DNA from: Thauera sp. GDN1
GTDB taxonomy: Bacteria > Pseudomonadota > Gammaproteobacteria > Burkholderiales > Rhodocyclaceae
Length of the DNA stretch: 64,000 nucleotides
Reading direction: 5' to 3'
NCBI RefSeq assembly: GCF_029223545.1
Contig: NZ_CP097870.1
Span: forward strand, 1,674,001-1,738,000
Shown: piece by piece, positions 35,081 to 43,833 of the stretch
Position numbering within the stretch: the first letter of the stretch is position 1
Layout of the letters: every line of letters begins with the position of its first letter
Notes under the pieces: model-generated
What the model was told of the DNA's origin: nothing
Seen by the model: only the letters and a program-made list of their open reading frames with translations
Databases searched by the model: none
Program-made: the position numbers and the translations under genes

Positions 35081-36340
35081 ATGTCCCATCTCCCCCGTGC
35101 CTGCGGCATCGACTTCGGCACCTCGAACTCCACCGTCGGCTGGTTGCGCCCCAACGCTTCGGCCCTGCTTGCGCTCGAGGACGGCCGTCCGACGCTGCCC
35201 TCGGCGGTGTTCTTCAATGCCGACGAGAACTCGGTCAGTTTCGGCCGTGCGGCGATGGCGGAATACCTCGACGGCTACGAGGGGCGGCTGATGCGGGCGC
35301 TGAAGAGCCTGCTCGGCACCAGCCTGATCGACGGCCATACCGAGGTCCATGGCCGCGCGCTCCGCTTCCGCGACCTGCTCGCGGACTTCATCGCCGAACT
35401 CAAGCGCCGCGCCGAGCACGAGGCGGGGCGCACGTTCGATCAGGCGGTGTTCGGTCGCCCGGTGCATTTCGTCGATGACGATGCGGTTGCCGACCGGCGC
35501 GCGCAGGACACGCTGGAGGCGATCGCGCGTCAGGTGGGCTTCCGCGAGGTGAGCTTCCAGTTCGAGCCGATCGGCGCGGCGCTGCATTACGAGCGCACGC
35601 TCGCGCGCGAGGAACTGGTGCTGATCGCCGACATCGGTGGCGGCACCGCGGACTTCTCGATCGTGCGCCTGTCGCCCGAGCGCACGCGCCACGACGATCG
35701 CCGCGAGGACGTGCTCGGCAACGCCGGCATCCACATCGGCGGCACGGATTTCGACCGCGCGCTGAGCCTCGAATGCGTGATGCCCCTGCTGGGCTATCGC
35801 AGCCGCATGCGCAATGGCGCGGAGGTGCCGTCGAGCATCTACTTCCAGCTCGCTTCCTGGCACACGATCAACTTCGCCTACAGCCGCCAGGCCTGGGCGG
35901 ACCTGCAGCACATCTATCGCGACGCCAGCGCGCGCGAGGCGCTCGACCATCTGTGCCGTCTCGTCAGTCGGCGCGAGGGACACTGGCTGGCACTGCAGGT
36001 GGAGGAGGCCAAGGTCGCGCTGTCGGCCGCACCCCTCACGCGCATGGTGCTGGATCGCCTGGCCGACGGCCTGGGACTGGATCTGTCGCGCGATGCCTTC
36101 GCCGCGGCCACCCAGGGCCTGGTCGAGCGTGTGGGCGCCTGCGTCGCCGGCCTGCTGCAGGAGGCCGGCGTGGCGCGCGGACGCATCGACAGCATCTACT
36201 TCACCGGCGGCGCGAGCGGCGTGCCGCAGTTGCGCGCCCGCATCGCCGCGGAGCTGCCGGGCGCGCGCGCCGTGGAGGGTGACCTCTACGGCAGCATCGG
36301 CGCCGGCCTCGCGGTGGAGGCGGCGCGGCGTTACGGCTGA
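35081..36340 (+). CDS. yegD: Hsp70-like protein, YegD family
   Basis: The protein has 419 residues, shorter than DnaK and close to YegD. It has an actin/Hsp70 ATPase fold with phosphate 1 motif GIDFGTSNST, a second motif ADIGGGTADFSIV and the adenosine motif FTGGASGVPQLR. There is no substrate-binding domain of DnaK type. Its role is unknown in the family; a chaperone-like function is assumed. It stands alone after the terminator at 34903. Confidence 0.88.
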   Translation: MSHLPRACGIDFGTSNSTVGWLRPNASALLALEDGRPTLPSAVFFNADENSVSFGRAAMAEYLDGYEGRLMRALKSLLGTSLIDGHTEVHGRALRFRDLLADFIAELKRRAEHEAGRTFDQAVFGRPVHFVDDDAVADRRAQDTLEAIARQVGFREVSFQFEPIGAALHYERTLAREELVLIADIGGGTADFSIVRLSPERTRHDDRREDVLGNAGIHIGGTDFDRALSLECVMPLLGYRSRMRNGAEVPSSIYFQLASWHTINFAYSRQAWADLQHIYRDASAREALDHLCRLVSRREGHWLALQVEEAKVALSAAPLTRMVLDRLADGLGLDLSRDAFAAATQGLVERVGACVAGLLQEAGVARGRIDSIYFTGGASGVPQLRARIAAELPGARAVEGDLYGSIGAGLAVEAARRYG

Positions 36341-36357
36341 GTGCCGGGGGGTATCGC

Positions 36358-37566
36358 TCAGGCCGCCCGCGTGCCGGCAGCGCTGGCGGGGGCGCGACGC
36401 TCGGCGAGCACCAGCAGGTTGCGCGGCGTCAGCGCGCGCGCGCAGAAGCGCCCGATCTCGACCGCGAAGCCGCGCTCCTCGAGCCCGAGGGCGATGTCCA
36501 GCACCAGCCAGAGCTCGAGCGGCCGGCGGAAGGCGTGGCGCACCAGCTCGAAGCGCCGCACCGCGGCGCGGCGTTGCCAGCCGAGCGTCTCCCAGTGCGG
36601 CCACGCGACGTCCGCGGGCAGCACCACCTGCTCGCGGGCGGCGAGGCGGCGGCAGAAGGTCTCGAAGCTTTCCGTCAGCCAGGACGCCGGCACCGGACGG
36701 AACGGGCGCTGCGCCTCGCCCTCCAGGGCGTTGCGCAGTGCGATGAAACCGAGCTTCCAGGCCTGGTCGCGGGCGAGGCGGAGGCGGTCGTGGCGCGGTG
36801 CGGTCACGGTTTCGGTCACCGCCAGGCGCAGCGCCGACGCATCGAGTTCGAGCCGGGCGTCGCGGCTCAGCGGCCGATAGACGCCGTCGGTGCCCAGGTG
36901 GTAGCAGCAGGGCGCGATGCGGTAGGCCTGGGCGCCGTCCCGATCGGCGCGGCGCACCAGGCTGCGGTGGAGTTCGCCGCAGGCGTGCAGCGCGAGCACC
37001 GCGCGTCCGCGCACGTGGCTGCGGGCGGATTCGTCCAGCACGTCCGCGCACACGACGTGCTGATCCACGCCCTGACGCGAGGCCAGGCGGACGGCGTCGG
37101 CACACAGCGCGGGGTCGATCTCGAGCGAGCTCACCGGGACGCGATCGGCGAGTGCCATGCGCCGCCCGAGGTGGCCCTTGCCGGCGCACCATTCCAGCAC
37201 CGCCGTGGTGGCGGCCGGGATGTGGCGGGCGAAGGCCTCGATCTGCATGCGCTTGCGGCCCGGTATGCCGTCGTCGAAGCGTGCGTCGCAGGCCGGCAGT
37301 TCGCGCGTGGGCAGGTCCGCCACCCTGCACGCCGCAGCCAGGTCGGCGAGTTCGGGCAGCTGGGTGGCGAGCCAGGCGCTGCAGGCCTCCGCGTCATCGC
37401 CGAAGTGCTCCACCGTGGCGTCGTCGAGCGCCTCGAGTGCCGCGGCGAGCGCCGGCCGCTCGGCGCACCACGGCGGACGCCCGAGGTGAAACGGCGACGG
37501 CCGCCACAGGGCGGCGTGCGCGGTCAGCAGCGACTGCAGGTCGTGGAAGCGGGCGCGGAGGTTCAT
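36358..37566 (-). CDS. SAM-dependent methyltransferase
   Basis: The protein has 402 residues. The central domain has a class I methyltransferase motif I (VLEWCAGKGHLGRRMA) and later ALHACGELH, IAPCCYHLG. These features fit Methyltransf_32-like proteins that may modify RNA. The substrate is unknown. It converges with the YegD-like gene 18 bp away and is codirectional with the AEC transporter gene. Confidence 0.8.
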   Translation of the reverse strand: MNLRARFHDLQSLLTAHAALWRPSPFHLGRPPWCAERPALAAALEALDDATVEHFGDDAEACSAWLATQLPELADLAAACRVADLPTRELPACDARFDDGIPGRKRMQIEAFARHIPAATTAVLEWCAGKGHLGRRMALADRVPVSSLEIDPALCADAVRLASRQGVDQHVVCADVLDESARSHVRGRAVLALHACGELHRSLVRRADRDGAQAYRIAPCCYHLGTDGVYRPLSRDARLELDASALRLAVTETVTAPRHDRLRLARDQAWKLGFIALRNALEGEAQRPFRPVPASWLTESFETFCRRLAAREQVVLPADVAWPHWETLGWQRRAAVRRFELVRHAFRRPLELWLVLDIALGLEERGFAVEIGRFCARALTPRNLLVLAERRAPASAAGTRAA

Positions 37567-37596
37567 CGCCGCGATGGTACCCGCTGCGCTTCGCGC

Positions 37597-38538
37597 TTAC
37601 CTCATCGCCTGCGTGGCGATCAGGTGCAGGCAGGCCGAGACCGTGATCACCGATCCCACCGTGGTGAGCAGGATCACGCGCGAGACCAGGGCCGCGTCGC
37701 GACCGTAGAGGCTCGCCAACATGAAGGGGCCGGTGCCGGTCGGCAGCGCGCTCAACAGCAGGGCCGAGCCCGCCCACAGCGGCGGCAGCTCGAACACGAC
37801 GAAGGCGAAGAAGGCGGTGATCAGGGGCTGCACCAGCAGCTTGGCGGCCACCAGGCCGCTCGCGCCCTCGGGCCGGCCCTCGTGGCGCTGGGCGAGGAAC
37901 AGGCCGAGCGAGACCAGCGCGCACGGCGTGGCGGCGGCGCCGAGCAGCGCCAGGAACTGCCCGGCCGGCGCCGGCAGGGATGCGCCGCTCGCCGCCCAGC
38001 ACGCACCGAGCACCGGCGCGATCAGCAGCGGATTGCCGGCCAGGGCGCGCCCCACCTCGAGCACCGCGCGCAGCGGATGCTTCTCCTGCTGCAGGCCGAT
38101 CTCCACCAGCACGATCCCGACCGCGAACAGCAGGCAGGCGACGATCAGGGTGGCGACGATCGCCGGCATCAGCCCGGCCTCGCCGAACACCAGCGCGCAC
38201 AGCGGGATGCCGAGGAAGCCGGTGTTGGCGTAGGCGGCGCTCAGGCCGTCGATGCTGGCGTCGACCAGGCGGCGCGATTTCCGCAGCCGGTGGACGACCG
38301 TGGCCGCGAACACCAGCACGCAGCCCGCGCATACCGAGGCGATGAACCCGGGCTGCCAGACCTGCTCCCAGCTCGCCGTGGCGGTGACCTTGAACAGCAG
38401 CGCGGGCAGCGCCAGCCAGACCACGAAGCGATTGATCTCGGCCGATGCGGTCTCGCCCAGGCGCCCGCTGCGGCGGCAGACGTAGCCGGCCAGGATGAGG
38501 GCGAACACGGGCAGGACGACATTGATGATGGAGGACAT
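37597..38538 (-). CDS. AEC-family transporter
   Basis: The protein has 313 residues with about ten hydrophobic segments and the two-half layout of auxin-efflux-carrier/malonate transporters. Landmarks include LPVFALILAGYVCRRSGRLG, AYANTGFLGIPL and LPTGTGPFMLASLYG. The start at 38538 has GGAG upstream; a longer frame to 39633 is a shadow over the lysR gene. It is divergent from a LysR regulator that probably controls it. The substrate is unknown and is often a carboxylate in this family. Confidence 0.87.
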   Translation of the reverse strand: MSSIINVVLPVFALILAGYVCRRSGRLGETASAEINRFVVWLALPALLFKVTATASWEQVWQPGFIASVCAGCVLVFAATVVHRLRKSRRLVDASIDGLSAAYANTGFLGIPLCALVFGEAGLMPAIVATLIVACLLFAVGIVLVEIGLQQEKHPLRAVLEVGRALAGNPLLIAPVLGACWAASGASLPAPAGQFLALLGAAATPCALVSLGLFLAQRHEGRPEGASGLVAAKLLVQPLITAFFAFVVFELPPLWAGSALLLSALPTGTGPFMLASLYGRDAALVSRVILLTTVGSVITVSACLHLIATQAMR

Positions 38539-38614
38539 GCGCGGCTCCGGATACGGTCGGTGCAGCGTATGAACGTTGATCGATGCTGTCCAATTCCATA
38601 TTCTGCTTCGATCG

Positions 38615-38629
38615 ATACGGATGGGGTAT
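38615..38629. promoter_or_regulatory. LysR-type box at the regulator start
   Basis: ATAC-N7-GTAT at 38615-38629 is a T-N11-A LysR motif lying just 3 bp before the lysR ATG, in the divergent gap with the AEC gene. It may serve autorepression. Confidence 0.5.
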
Positions 38630-38631
38630 GA

Positions 38632-39549
38632 ATGATGATCGAGCTGCGCCAGTTGCGTTACTTCGTGGCGCTGGCCGAAACGCTGCATTTCGGACGCGCG
38701 GCCGAGCAGCTGTACATCACCCAGCCGCCGCTCAGCCGGCAGATCGCGGCACTCGAGGACGCGCTCGGCGTGGTCCTGTTCGCGCGCAGCTCGCGCCAGG
38801 TCGAGCTGACCGCCGCCGGGAGACATTTCCACGAGCAGGCGGTGCGTGTGCTCGACGGGCTGGATGCGGCGGTGCGCACCACCCAGGCCACCGCGCGCGG
38901 CGAGCGCGGGGTGCTGCGCGTCGGGTTCACGATGAGTGCGGCGTGGAACGTTCTGCCCGCGCTGATCAAGCGCTACGGCGACGCCTACCCGGACGCGGAG
39001 ATCCAGCTCAGCGAAGTGCTGCCGCGCGAACTGAACGAGGCGCTGCTCTCCGGGCGTGCCGACCTCGGCATCGCCTTTCCGTGGCAGCGCCCCGAGGGCC
39101 TCGAGTACCTCAGCATCCATGCGGAACCGCTGTGCGCGGTGCTGCCGGCGGACCACCGCCTGGCGCCGGCGGCGCTGATCGACGTCGGCGAACTCGCCGG
39201 CGAGCCCTTCATCACCTTCCCGGCGACCACCGCCCCTGCGCTGCACGCCCTGGTGGCGGGATGCTGCCGCGAGCACGGCTTCGAGCCCTGCATCCGGCTG
39301 GAAACGCACCTGCAGCAGACGATCGTCAACCTGGTGGCGGAAGGCCTGGGGGTCTCGCTGGTGCCGCAGTCGATGAGCCGGATGCGCCTGCCGGGCGCGG
39401 TGTTCCGCCCGATCTCCACGCCGCGCATCGTCGAGCAGGGCGTCATCTGGGCCGCGAGCAACGCCAATCCCTGTCTCGCGCGATTCCTGGACTGCGCGCG
39501 CGCGTTCGCGGCGCGAGGCTTCGGCCAACCCGCCCGAGCCGAACCGTGA
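38632..39549 (+). CDS. LysR-family transcriptional regulator
   Basis: The protein has 305 residues. The N-terminal winged helix (MMIELRQLRYFVALAETLHF, then LYITQPPLSRQIAALEDALG) is followed by a periplasmic-binding-like effector domain. The helix resembles the CatR/BenM subgroup. It is divergent from the AEC transporter gene and probably controls it. An ATG at 38635 is an equal alternative start. Confidence 0.88.
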   Translation: MMIELRQLRYFVALAETLHFGRAAEQLYITQPPLSRQIAALEDALGVVLFARSSRQVELTAAGRHFHEQAVRVLDGLDAAVRTTQATARGERGVLRVGFTMSAAWNVLPALIKRYGDAYPDAEIQLSEVLPRELNEALLSGRADLGIAFPWQRPEGLEYLSIHAEPLCAVLPADHRLAPAALIDVGELAGEPFITFPATTAPALHALVAGCCREHGFEPCIRLETHLQQTIVNLVAEGLGVSLVPQSMSRMRLPGAVFRPISTPRIVEQGVIWAASNANPCLARFLDCARAFAARGFGQPARAEP

Positions 39550-39565
39550 GCGCGGAGGCAGGCGC

Positions 39566-39772
39566 TCAGTCTTCCGCGTCTTCCTCTTCGTCATCGTCCC
39601 CGACGACCGCATCCACGCCGGCGGCGGCGACATCGACGGTGGTCTCGACCACGGTGGCCGTCACGCTGACCGCGGTCGCGGCGACCGTCACCGCGGCGCC
39701 GGCCACGGCGACCACCGCGCAGCCGTGCAGGCCGAGTACCGTGAGGAGGACGAGCAAGAGGGGGCGGGACAT
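39566..39772 (-). CDS. Small putative lipoprotein
   Basis: The protein has 68 residues from the ATG at 39772. A hydrophobic leader ends in the lipobox LHGC (VLLTVLGLHGCAVV). The rest is an alanine/valine/threonine-rich stretch (AVTVAATAVSVTATVV) and an acidic tail GDDDEEEDAED. It is probably attached to a membrane by lipid. The function is unknown. A start at 39829 would hide the signal. Confidence 0.55.
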   Translation of the reverse strand: MSRPLLLVLLTVLGLHGCAVVAVAGAAVTVAATAVSVTATVVETTVDVAAAGVDAVVGDDDEEEDAED

Positions 39773-39909
39773 GAGGGCAGGGGCAAAAGGGCTGAAGCGA
39801 CTTGTAGCACAGGATGCCTGCCCGCGCACCCGGTGGCGGCGCGGCGGCTCGCGACCGCGGGGGTGTGCCGCTTGTCCCCAGCGGCTGGGGAAAGAGCTGT
39901 GGGTCAGGG

Positions 39910-40064
39910 TGTGGATAAGTGGCGCAAGGCCGGAACTGCGAAGCCCTGTGGCCGGTTGCTCAAGGATGAGGCAGGTGCCGTGCCGGCGGCCTTCGCGGCG
40001 CAGTCAGCAGGTGGCGATCCAGGGCGATTGCACAAACAAAAAGGGCTGTGGATAAATATCCACA
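39910..40064. other. DnaA-box-like sequences near tRNA genes
   Basis: TGTGGATAA, the complement of the perfect DnaA box TTATCCACA, occurs at 39910-39918 and 40047-40055. A one-mismatch copy lies at 40056-40064. The last two form the arms of the tRNA terminator, so chance is likely for them. Confidence 0.25.
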
Positions 40065-40070
40065 GCCCTT
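40030..40070 (-). terminator. Terminator of the tRNA operon
   Basis: A perfect stem spans 40041-40053 and 40058-40070 (AAGGGCTGTGGAT with its complement) around AAAT. A-rich sequence on the left reads as a U run on the minus strand, just after tRNA-His. Confidence 0.85.
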
Positions 40071-40078
40071 GCTGTTTT

Positions 40079-40155
40079 TGGGGCGACATACCGGTTTCGA
40101 ACCGGTGACCTTTGGAGCCACAATCCAACGCTCTACCAACTGAGCTAATGCCGCC
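40079..40155 (-). tRNA. tRNA-His (GTG)
   Basis: This is a 77-nt cloverleaf on the minus strand with the CCA end encoded. The anticodon loop reads TTGTGGC, giving GTG. The extra G at -1, opposite C73, marks it as a histidine tRNA. Confidence 0.95.
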
Positions 40156-40197
40156 ACTACAGGACCCCGGCAAAACCGAAGCCCTCGAAACCTGTCC

Positions 40198-40274
40198 TGG
40201 CCTGCCCGGCAGGGATCGAACCTGCAACCCCCGGCTTAGAAGGCCGGTGCTCTATCCAATTGAGCTACGGGCAG
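40198..40274 (-). tRNA. tRNA-Arg (TCT)
   Basis: This is a 77-nt cloverleaf on the minus strand with encoded CCA. The anticodon loop is CTTCTAA, giving TCT. The acceptor CTGCCCG pairs with CGGGCAG. Confidence 0.95.
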
Positions 40275-40301
40275 ATTCCCGCGGGCAATCGGGGTGTGAG
40301 C

Positions 40302-40378
40302 TGGTCGGGGTGGAGGGATTCGAACCCCCGACATCTTGCTCCCAAAGCAAGCGCGCTACCGGACTGCGCTACACCCCG
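40302..40378 (-). tRNA. tRNA-Pro (TGG)
   Basis: This is a 77-nt cloverleaf on the minus strand with encoded CCA. The anticodon loop is TTTGGGA, giving TGG. The acceptor CGGGGTG pairs with CACCCCG. It is first in the Pro-Arg-His transcription order. Confidence 0.95.
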
Positions 40379-40447
40379 AGAGCCGCGAACTATACAGGGT
40401 CCTTTTTGTCGCGTCAAACGTATTTCGCGCGTTTGTTCATGCGCCTT

Positions 40448-41719
40448 TCAGGCGTTGGCCGCCTGATGCCATGCACGTACCGCGCGCAGCAGGTTGGCGA
40501 GCAGCCAGCCGAATTCCACCGCGACCAGCAGGCCGGCGAGCGGGGTGATGGCCGGCAGCAGGACGGCCAGGATCAGCGCGCCGAGGGCGGCGGCGTGCAG
40601 CCGCAACTGCTTGCGGATCGGGCCGTCCGGGAGCAGCTTCTTCATGTTCGGGGCACGGACCCGGGCCTGGGTCAGGTTGAGCCAGGTCAGGAAGGGCACG
40701 ATCTTGTACAGCATCGCGCTGATGGCGCCGGCAAATGTGCCGTGCAGCACCAGCACGCCGGCCAGGATCGGCCATTGCGACGCGTCGTGGACCAGCGACA
40801 CGAGCAGCGCGACGAGGCTGCCGAGGAGGGCGATCATCGACAGGCGGAAGGCGCGGAAGGGCGCGTCCGGGGTGCTGCGCCGCGAATTGCGCTGCAGCTT
40901 GACGGTCTGCAGCGCGAAGCCGCCGGCGAGCGCGAGCAGCAGCGCGGAGAGCCCGAGCTTGAGCCAGCCGATGTCGGCGATGAGGCTCGCCGACCACAGC
41001 ACCAGCACGACCAGCGTCGCCGGAGCCCAGGAGCGGGTGAAACCGGCCGGGTAGGCCGGGGTGATCTGGAACATCGGCACCACCACCCAGCTGGTCGCCG
41101 CGAGCAGGAGCCCCCCCCAGCCCATCCAGGCCCAGATGGCGTGCAGGTCGACCAGGGTCGGCAGTGCGATCGGCAGCGCCAGGCCCTGGCCGAGTGCGAC
41201 AGCGAGCACGACGCCGAGCACGGTGGTGAGCGCGAGCGCGCCGAGGGCGAGGCGCAGGTCGCGGGGTGTCCGGCTGGCGCCCTGTGCGGGGGCCGCGCGC
41301 GCCAGCCCCAGCAGGCTGGCGGCGAGGAAGAGGCCCAGGCCGGCGGCGAGCAGGACCGCGCCGGCGATGATCGCGAACGGCGTGCCGCTGCCCAGCCCGA
41401 AGGCCAGGCCCGCGGCGCCGAGGCCGAGCAGCACGTGGGTCACCCCGGCGATGCGCAGCGGGGCAGGGAAGGCGGCGCCGGCCACCACCGGCAGGATCTG
41501 CAGCAGGGCGCCGAGCATCACGTGCAGCATGAAGCCGGCGGCGAACAGGTGGACGACCGCGAGTGCGCCCGGCGTCCACCGGGAGGCGAGCAGGTCGCCG
41601 TCGAACAGCAGCACCAGACCGGCGACCAGGCCGAACAGCGGCGCGGTCAGGAAGAAACGCAGCGGTGCGGAGAGCGGAGGCGTGTCCTCGTATGCCAGGC
41701 CCGGATTCGCACTGCTCAT
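40448..41719 (-). CDS. NnrS-like / haem-copper-oxidase-subunit-I-like membrane protein
   Basis: The protein has 423 residues and about twelve hydrophobic segments. Regions such as VVHLFAAGFMLHVMLGALLQ, LHAIWAWMGWGGLLLAATSW and MLYKIVPFLTWLNL carry histidines within helices. They resemble membrane proteins related to NnrS and oxidase subunit I that are common in denitrifiers. A role in NO or nitrosative stress response is possible but unproven. It overlaps the DUF2249 gene by 3 bp. Confidence 0.7.
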   Translation of the reverse strand: MSSANPGLAYEDTPPLSAPLRFFLTAPLFGLVAGLVLLFDGDLLASRWTPGALAVVHLFAAGFMLHVMLGALLQILPVVAGAAFPAPLRIAGVTHVLLGLGAAGLAFGLGSGTPFAIIAGAVLLAAGLGLFLAASLLGLARAAPAQGASRTPRDLRLALGALALTTVLGVVLAVALGQGLALPIALPTLVDLHAIWAWMGWGGLLLAATSWVVVPMFQITPAYPAGFTRSWAPATLVVLVLWSASLIADIGWLKLGLSALLLALAGGFALQTVKLQRNSRRSTPDAPFRAFRLSMIALLGSLVALLVSLVHDASQWPILAGVLVLHGTFAGAISAMLYKIVPFLTWLNLTQARVRAPNMKKLLPDGPIRKQLRLHAAALGALILAVLLPAITPLAGLLVAVEFGWLLANLLRAVRAWHQAANA

Positions 41720-41934
41720 GGTCTGCCGATGAGGATCGCGACCGTGCCGTCGTCGCGGAAGCTGGCTTCGTGACGGTAGCCGTCGCGATCGAGCATGCGC
41801 AGCAGCGGGTGCGGCATGCGGTCGATCAGCAAGGTGAACTCCTCGCCGGCCTGCAGGTCGGCGAGCGCCTCCATGGCGCGCTCGAAGGGTTCCGGCGGCT
41901 CGAGGCCGCGTGCATCGACGGTCCTGGTATTCAT
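41716..41934 (-). CDS. DUF2249 domain protein
   Basis: The protein has 72 residues (MNTRTVDARGLEPPEPFERA). It is a TusA-like small fold named DUF2249 and often sits next to hemerythrin or NO-related genes. The start at 41934 overlaps the hemerythrin stop; the longer frame to 42012 is within that gene. Its function is unknown, though electron or sulfur handling has been suggested for relatives. Confidence 0.8.
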   Translation of the reverse strand: MNTRTVDARGLEPPEPFERAMEALADLQAGEEFTLLIDRMPHPLLRMLDRDGYRHEASFRDDGTVAILIGRP

Positions 41935-42386
41935 GCTGCGTGCTCCGGAGCGAGGCGGGTGGCGAGCGTATTCACCAGGGCGTCGCGTTCGCCGCCAAGG
42001 CGCATGTCGCACATCGGATAGAGGATGTTCTCTTCCTTCATGTTGTGCTGCTGCATCATGATCAGCAGGGTCTCGGCCTCGCCCGCGAACTCGTCGAGGT
42101 CGCGGTTGGCCAGCGCCGCGCGCAGCTGCATCAGCGATGCGCGCATCTCGACGTGTTCGCCGCGCATGACCTGGGTCGGCCCCTGGGTCATGCCGGTCAC
42201 TGCCTCGAAGCGCGGGAAGAGGTCCTCTTCCTCGGCCCGGAAATGGGCCTCAAGGCCGTTGGCGAAGGCCTCGAACGCAAGCGCCGCGCCCTCCCAGTCC
42301 TTCTTGTTCGCCAGGGTTTCGGCACGTGCGAAATCGTGGTCGCAACTGCGGTGGTCGTGCGTCATCAGTTCGGCGATAGAGGCCAT
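41931..42386 (-). CDS. Hemerythrin domain protein
   Basis: The protein has 151 residues with an HHE bundle. Candidate ligands are H10/H12 (LMTHDH), H48 and E52 (AHFRAEEEDLFP), an H in RGEHVEM, and H and E in QQHNMKEENILYP. GGAG precedes the ATG at 42386. It is the first gene of an operon with DUF2249 and an NnrS-like gene, and an FNR-type box lies upstream, pointing to low-oxygen or NO control. Confidence 0.85.
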   Translation of the reverse strand: MASIAELMTHDHRSCDHDFARAETLANKKDWEGAALAFEAFANGLEAHFRAEEEDLFPRFEAVTGMTQGPTQVMRGEHVEMRASLMQLRAALANRDLDEFAGEAETLLIMMQQHNMKEENILYPMCDMRLGGERDALVNTLATRLAPEHAA

Positions 42387-42443
42387 GCTTCGCTCCGGGG
42401 GGAATTCGTCGGACGCATTCTCCGCGCGCCCGACCGGACGGCA

Positions 42444-42457
42444 TTGATACGAGTCAA
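42444..42457 (-). promoter_or_regulatory. FNR/Dnr-type box
   Basis: TTGAT-ACGA-GTCAA is one base from the consensus TTGAT-N4-ATCAA. It lies 58 bp upstream of the hemerythrin gene at 42386, a common place for activation by FNR or Dnr. Confidence 0.6.
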
Positions 42458-42551
42458 GTCGACAATCTGCGCGATCGGACGGATGACGTACGGCAGGCGG
42501 TGCGCGCTCGCCGCGGCGGCGCCCGGCAGGCACAATGCGCATTTGTTCGCC

Positions 42552-43794
42552 ATGGGATACGCGCGGATGCATTCGAGCGAAGCGCCCGGCCGGTGGGGAC
42601 GGATCTTCCTTCCTTTCGCGCTCGGCTATTACCTTTCCTACCTGCTGCGCACGGTCAATGCGGTGATCTCGCCCGCGCTGACGGCCGAGCTCGACCTTTC
42701 CGCTGCGCACCTGGGCCTGCTCACCAGCACCTACTTCCTCGCCTTCGGCCTGGCGCAGATACCGGTGGGAATGGCGCTCGACCGCTTCGGGCCGCGGCGG
42801 GTCGAGGCGCTGCTGCTGCTGCTGACCGCGATCGGCGCGGTGATGTTCGCGCTCGGCGACGGGCTGCAGGCGCTCGGGTTCGGGCGCGCGCTGATCGGCC
42901 TCGGCGTGTCGGCCTGCCTGATGGCGGCCTTGAAGGGCTTCGCGCTGTGGTACCCGCGCGAGCGCCAGAGTTCGATGACCGGCTTCATCATGGCCGCCGG
43001 TGCGCTCGGCGCGCTGACCGCGAGCACGCCGCTGGAGGCGGCGCTGCCCGTCCTCGGCTGGCGCGGCGCATTCTGGCTCATCGCCGGGGTGGCGCTGCTC
43101 GCCTGCATTCACCATCTTCCGCAGTCTGCCCGATACGCCGGTCGACCCGCCGCGCGGCACCCTGCGCGAGGCCTTGCGCGTCGTCGGCGGCATCTATGCT
43201 TCACCCGTCTTCCTGCGTTACGCCGCGTCGTCGGCCACCTTCGTCGGCGGCTTCATGGCGCTGCAGAGCCTGTGGGCGGTGCCCTGGCTGATGAACGTGA
43301 ACGGGTTCGACCTTCCGCAGGCCGCGGGCATGCTGGTGGTGCTGAACCTGGGCACGCTGGTCGGGCAGCTTTCGATCGGGATGCTCGGCGTGCGCCTGGC
43401 GCGGCGCGGAGTGGAGCCGGTGTCCCTGCTGCGCGGCGGATACGTCTGCCTGATCCTGATCCAGCTCGCGATCCTGTTCGCGCTCGGCCCGGTGATGGTC
43501 GTCTGGTTCCTCTTCGGCCTGTTCTCCGCAGTCAATTCGCAGAGCTACCTGGCGGCCTCGCGCGCCTTTTCGCCGGCGCTGTTCGGGCGGGTCAGCACGG
43601 CACTGAACCTGATGGCCTTCGCCGGTGCATTCGCGGTGCAGTGGGGGCTCGGCCACGCGCTCGATGCCCTGTGCGCCCACGGCCACGACATGGTCGGCGC
43701 GCTGCAGTACGCCTTCGGCGGCCTGATCCTGCTCCAGGTGGCCGGTCTGCTGCCGCTGCTGTGGCGGCGCCGCGACCCCGACGCGCCGGCCTGA
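42552..43794 (+). pseudogene. MFS transporter interrupted by a frameshift
   Basis: The first part, from 42552, reads as an MFS protein (FLPFALGYYLSYLLRTVNAV, LDRFGPRRVEALLLL). It runs to WLIAGVALLACI near 43108. The homologous continuation is then in another phase, starting FTIFRSLPDTPVDPPRG and running to 43794 with about six more membrane helices. One extra base near 43106-43108 explains it. Together the parts would give about 413 residues, normal for the family. It is either an inactive gene or a sequencing error. Start codons at 42552 and 42567 are both possible. Confidence 0.75.
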
Positions 43795-43833
43795 GGGCTG
43801 CGCGGGCGAGATACGCGAGGGCGGTTGCCGCGC

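Noticed and set aside
37597..39633. 678-residue minus-strand frame as one gene
   Set aside because: The AEC transporter occupies only 37597-38538. The upstream part is antisense to lysR.
40030..40070. Replication origin
   Set aside because: There are too few DnaA boxes, no AT-rich unwinding region and no dnaA or dnaN gene nearby. The stem is a terminator.
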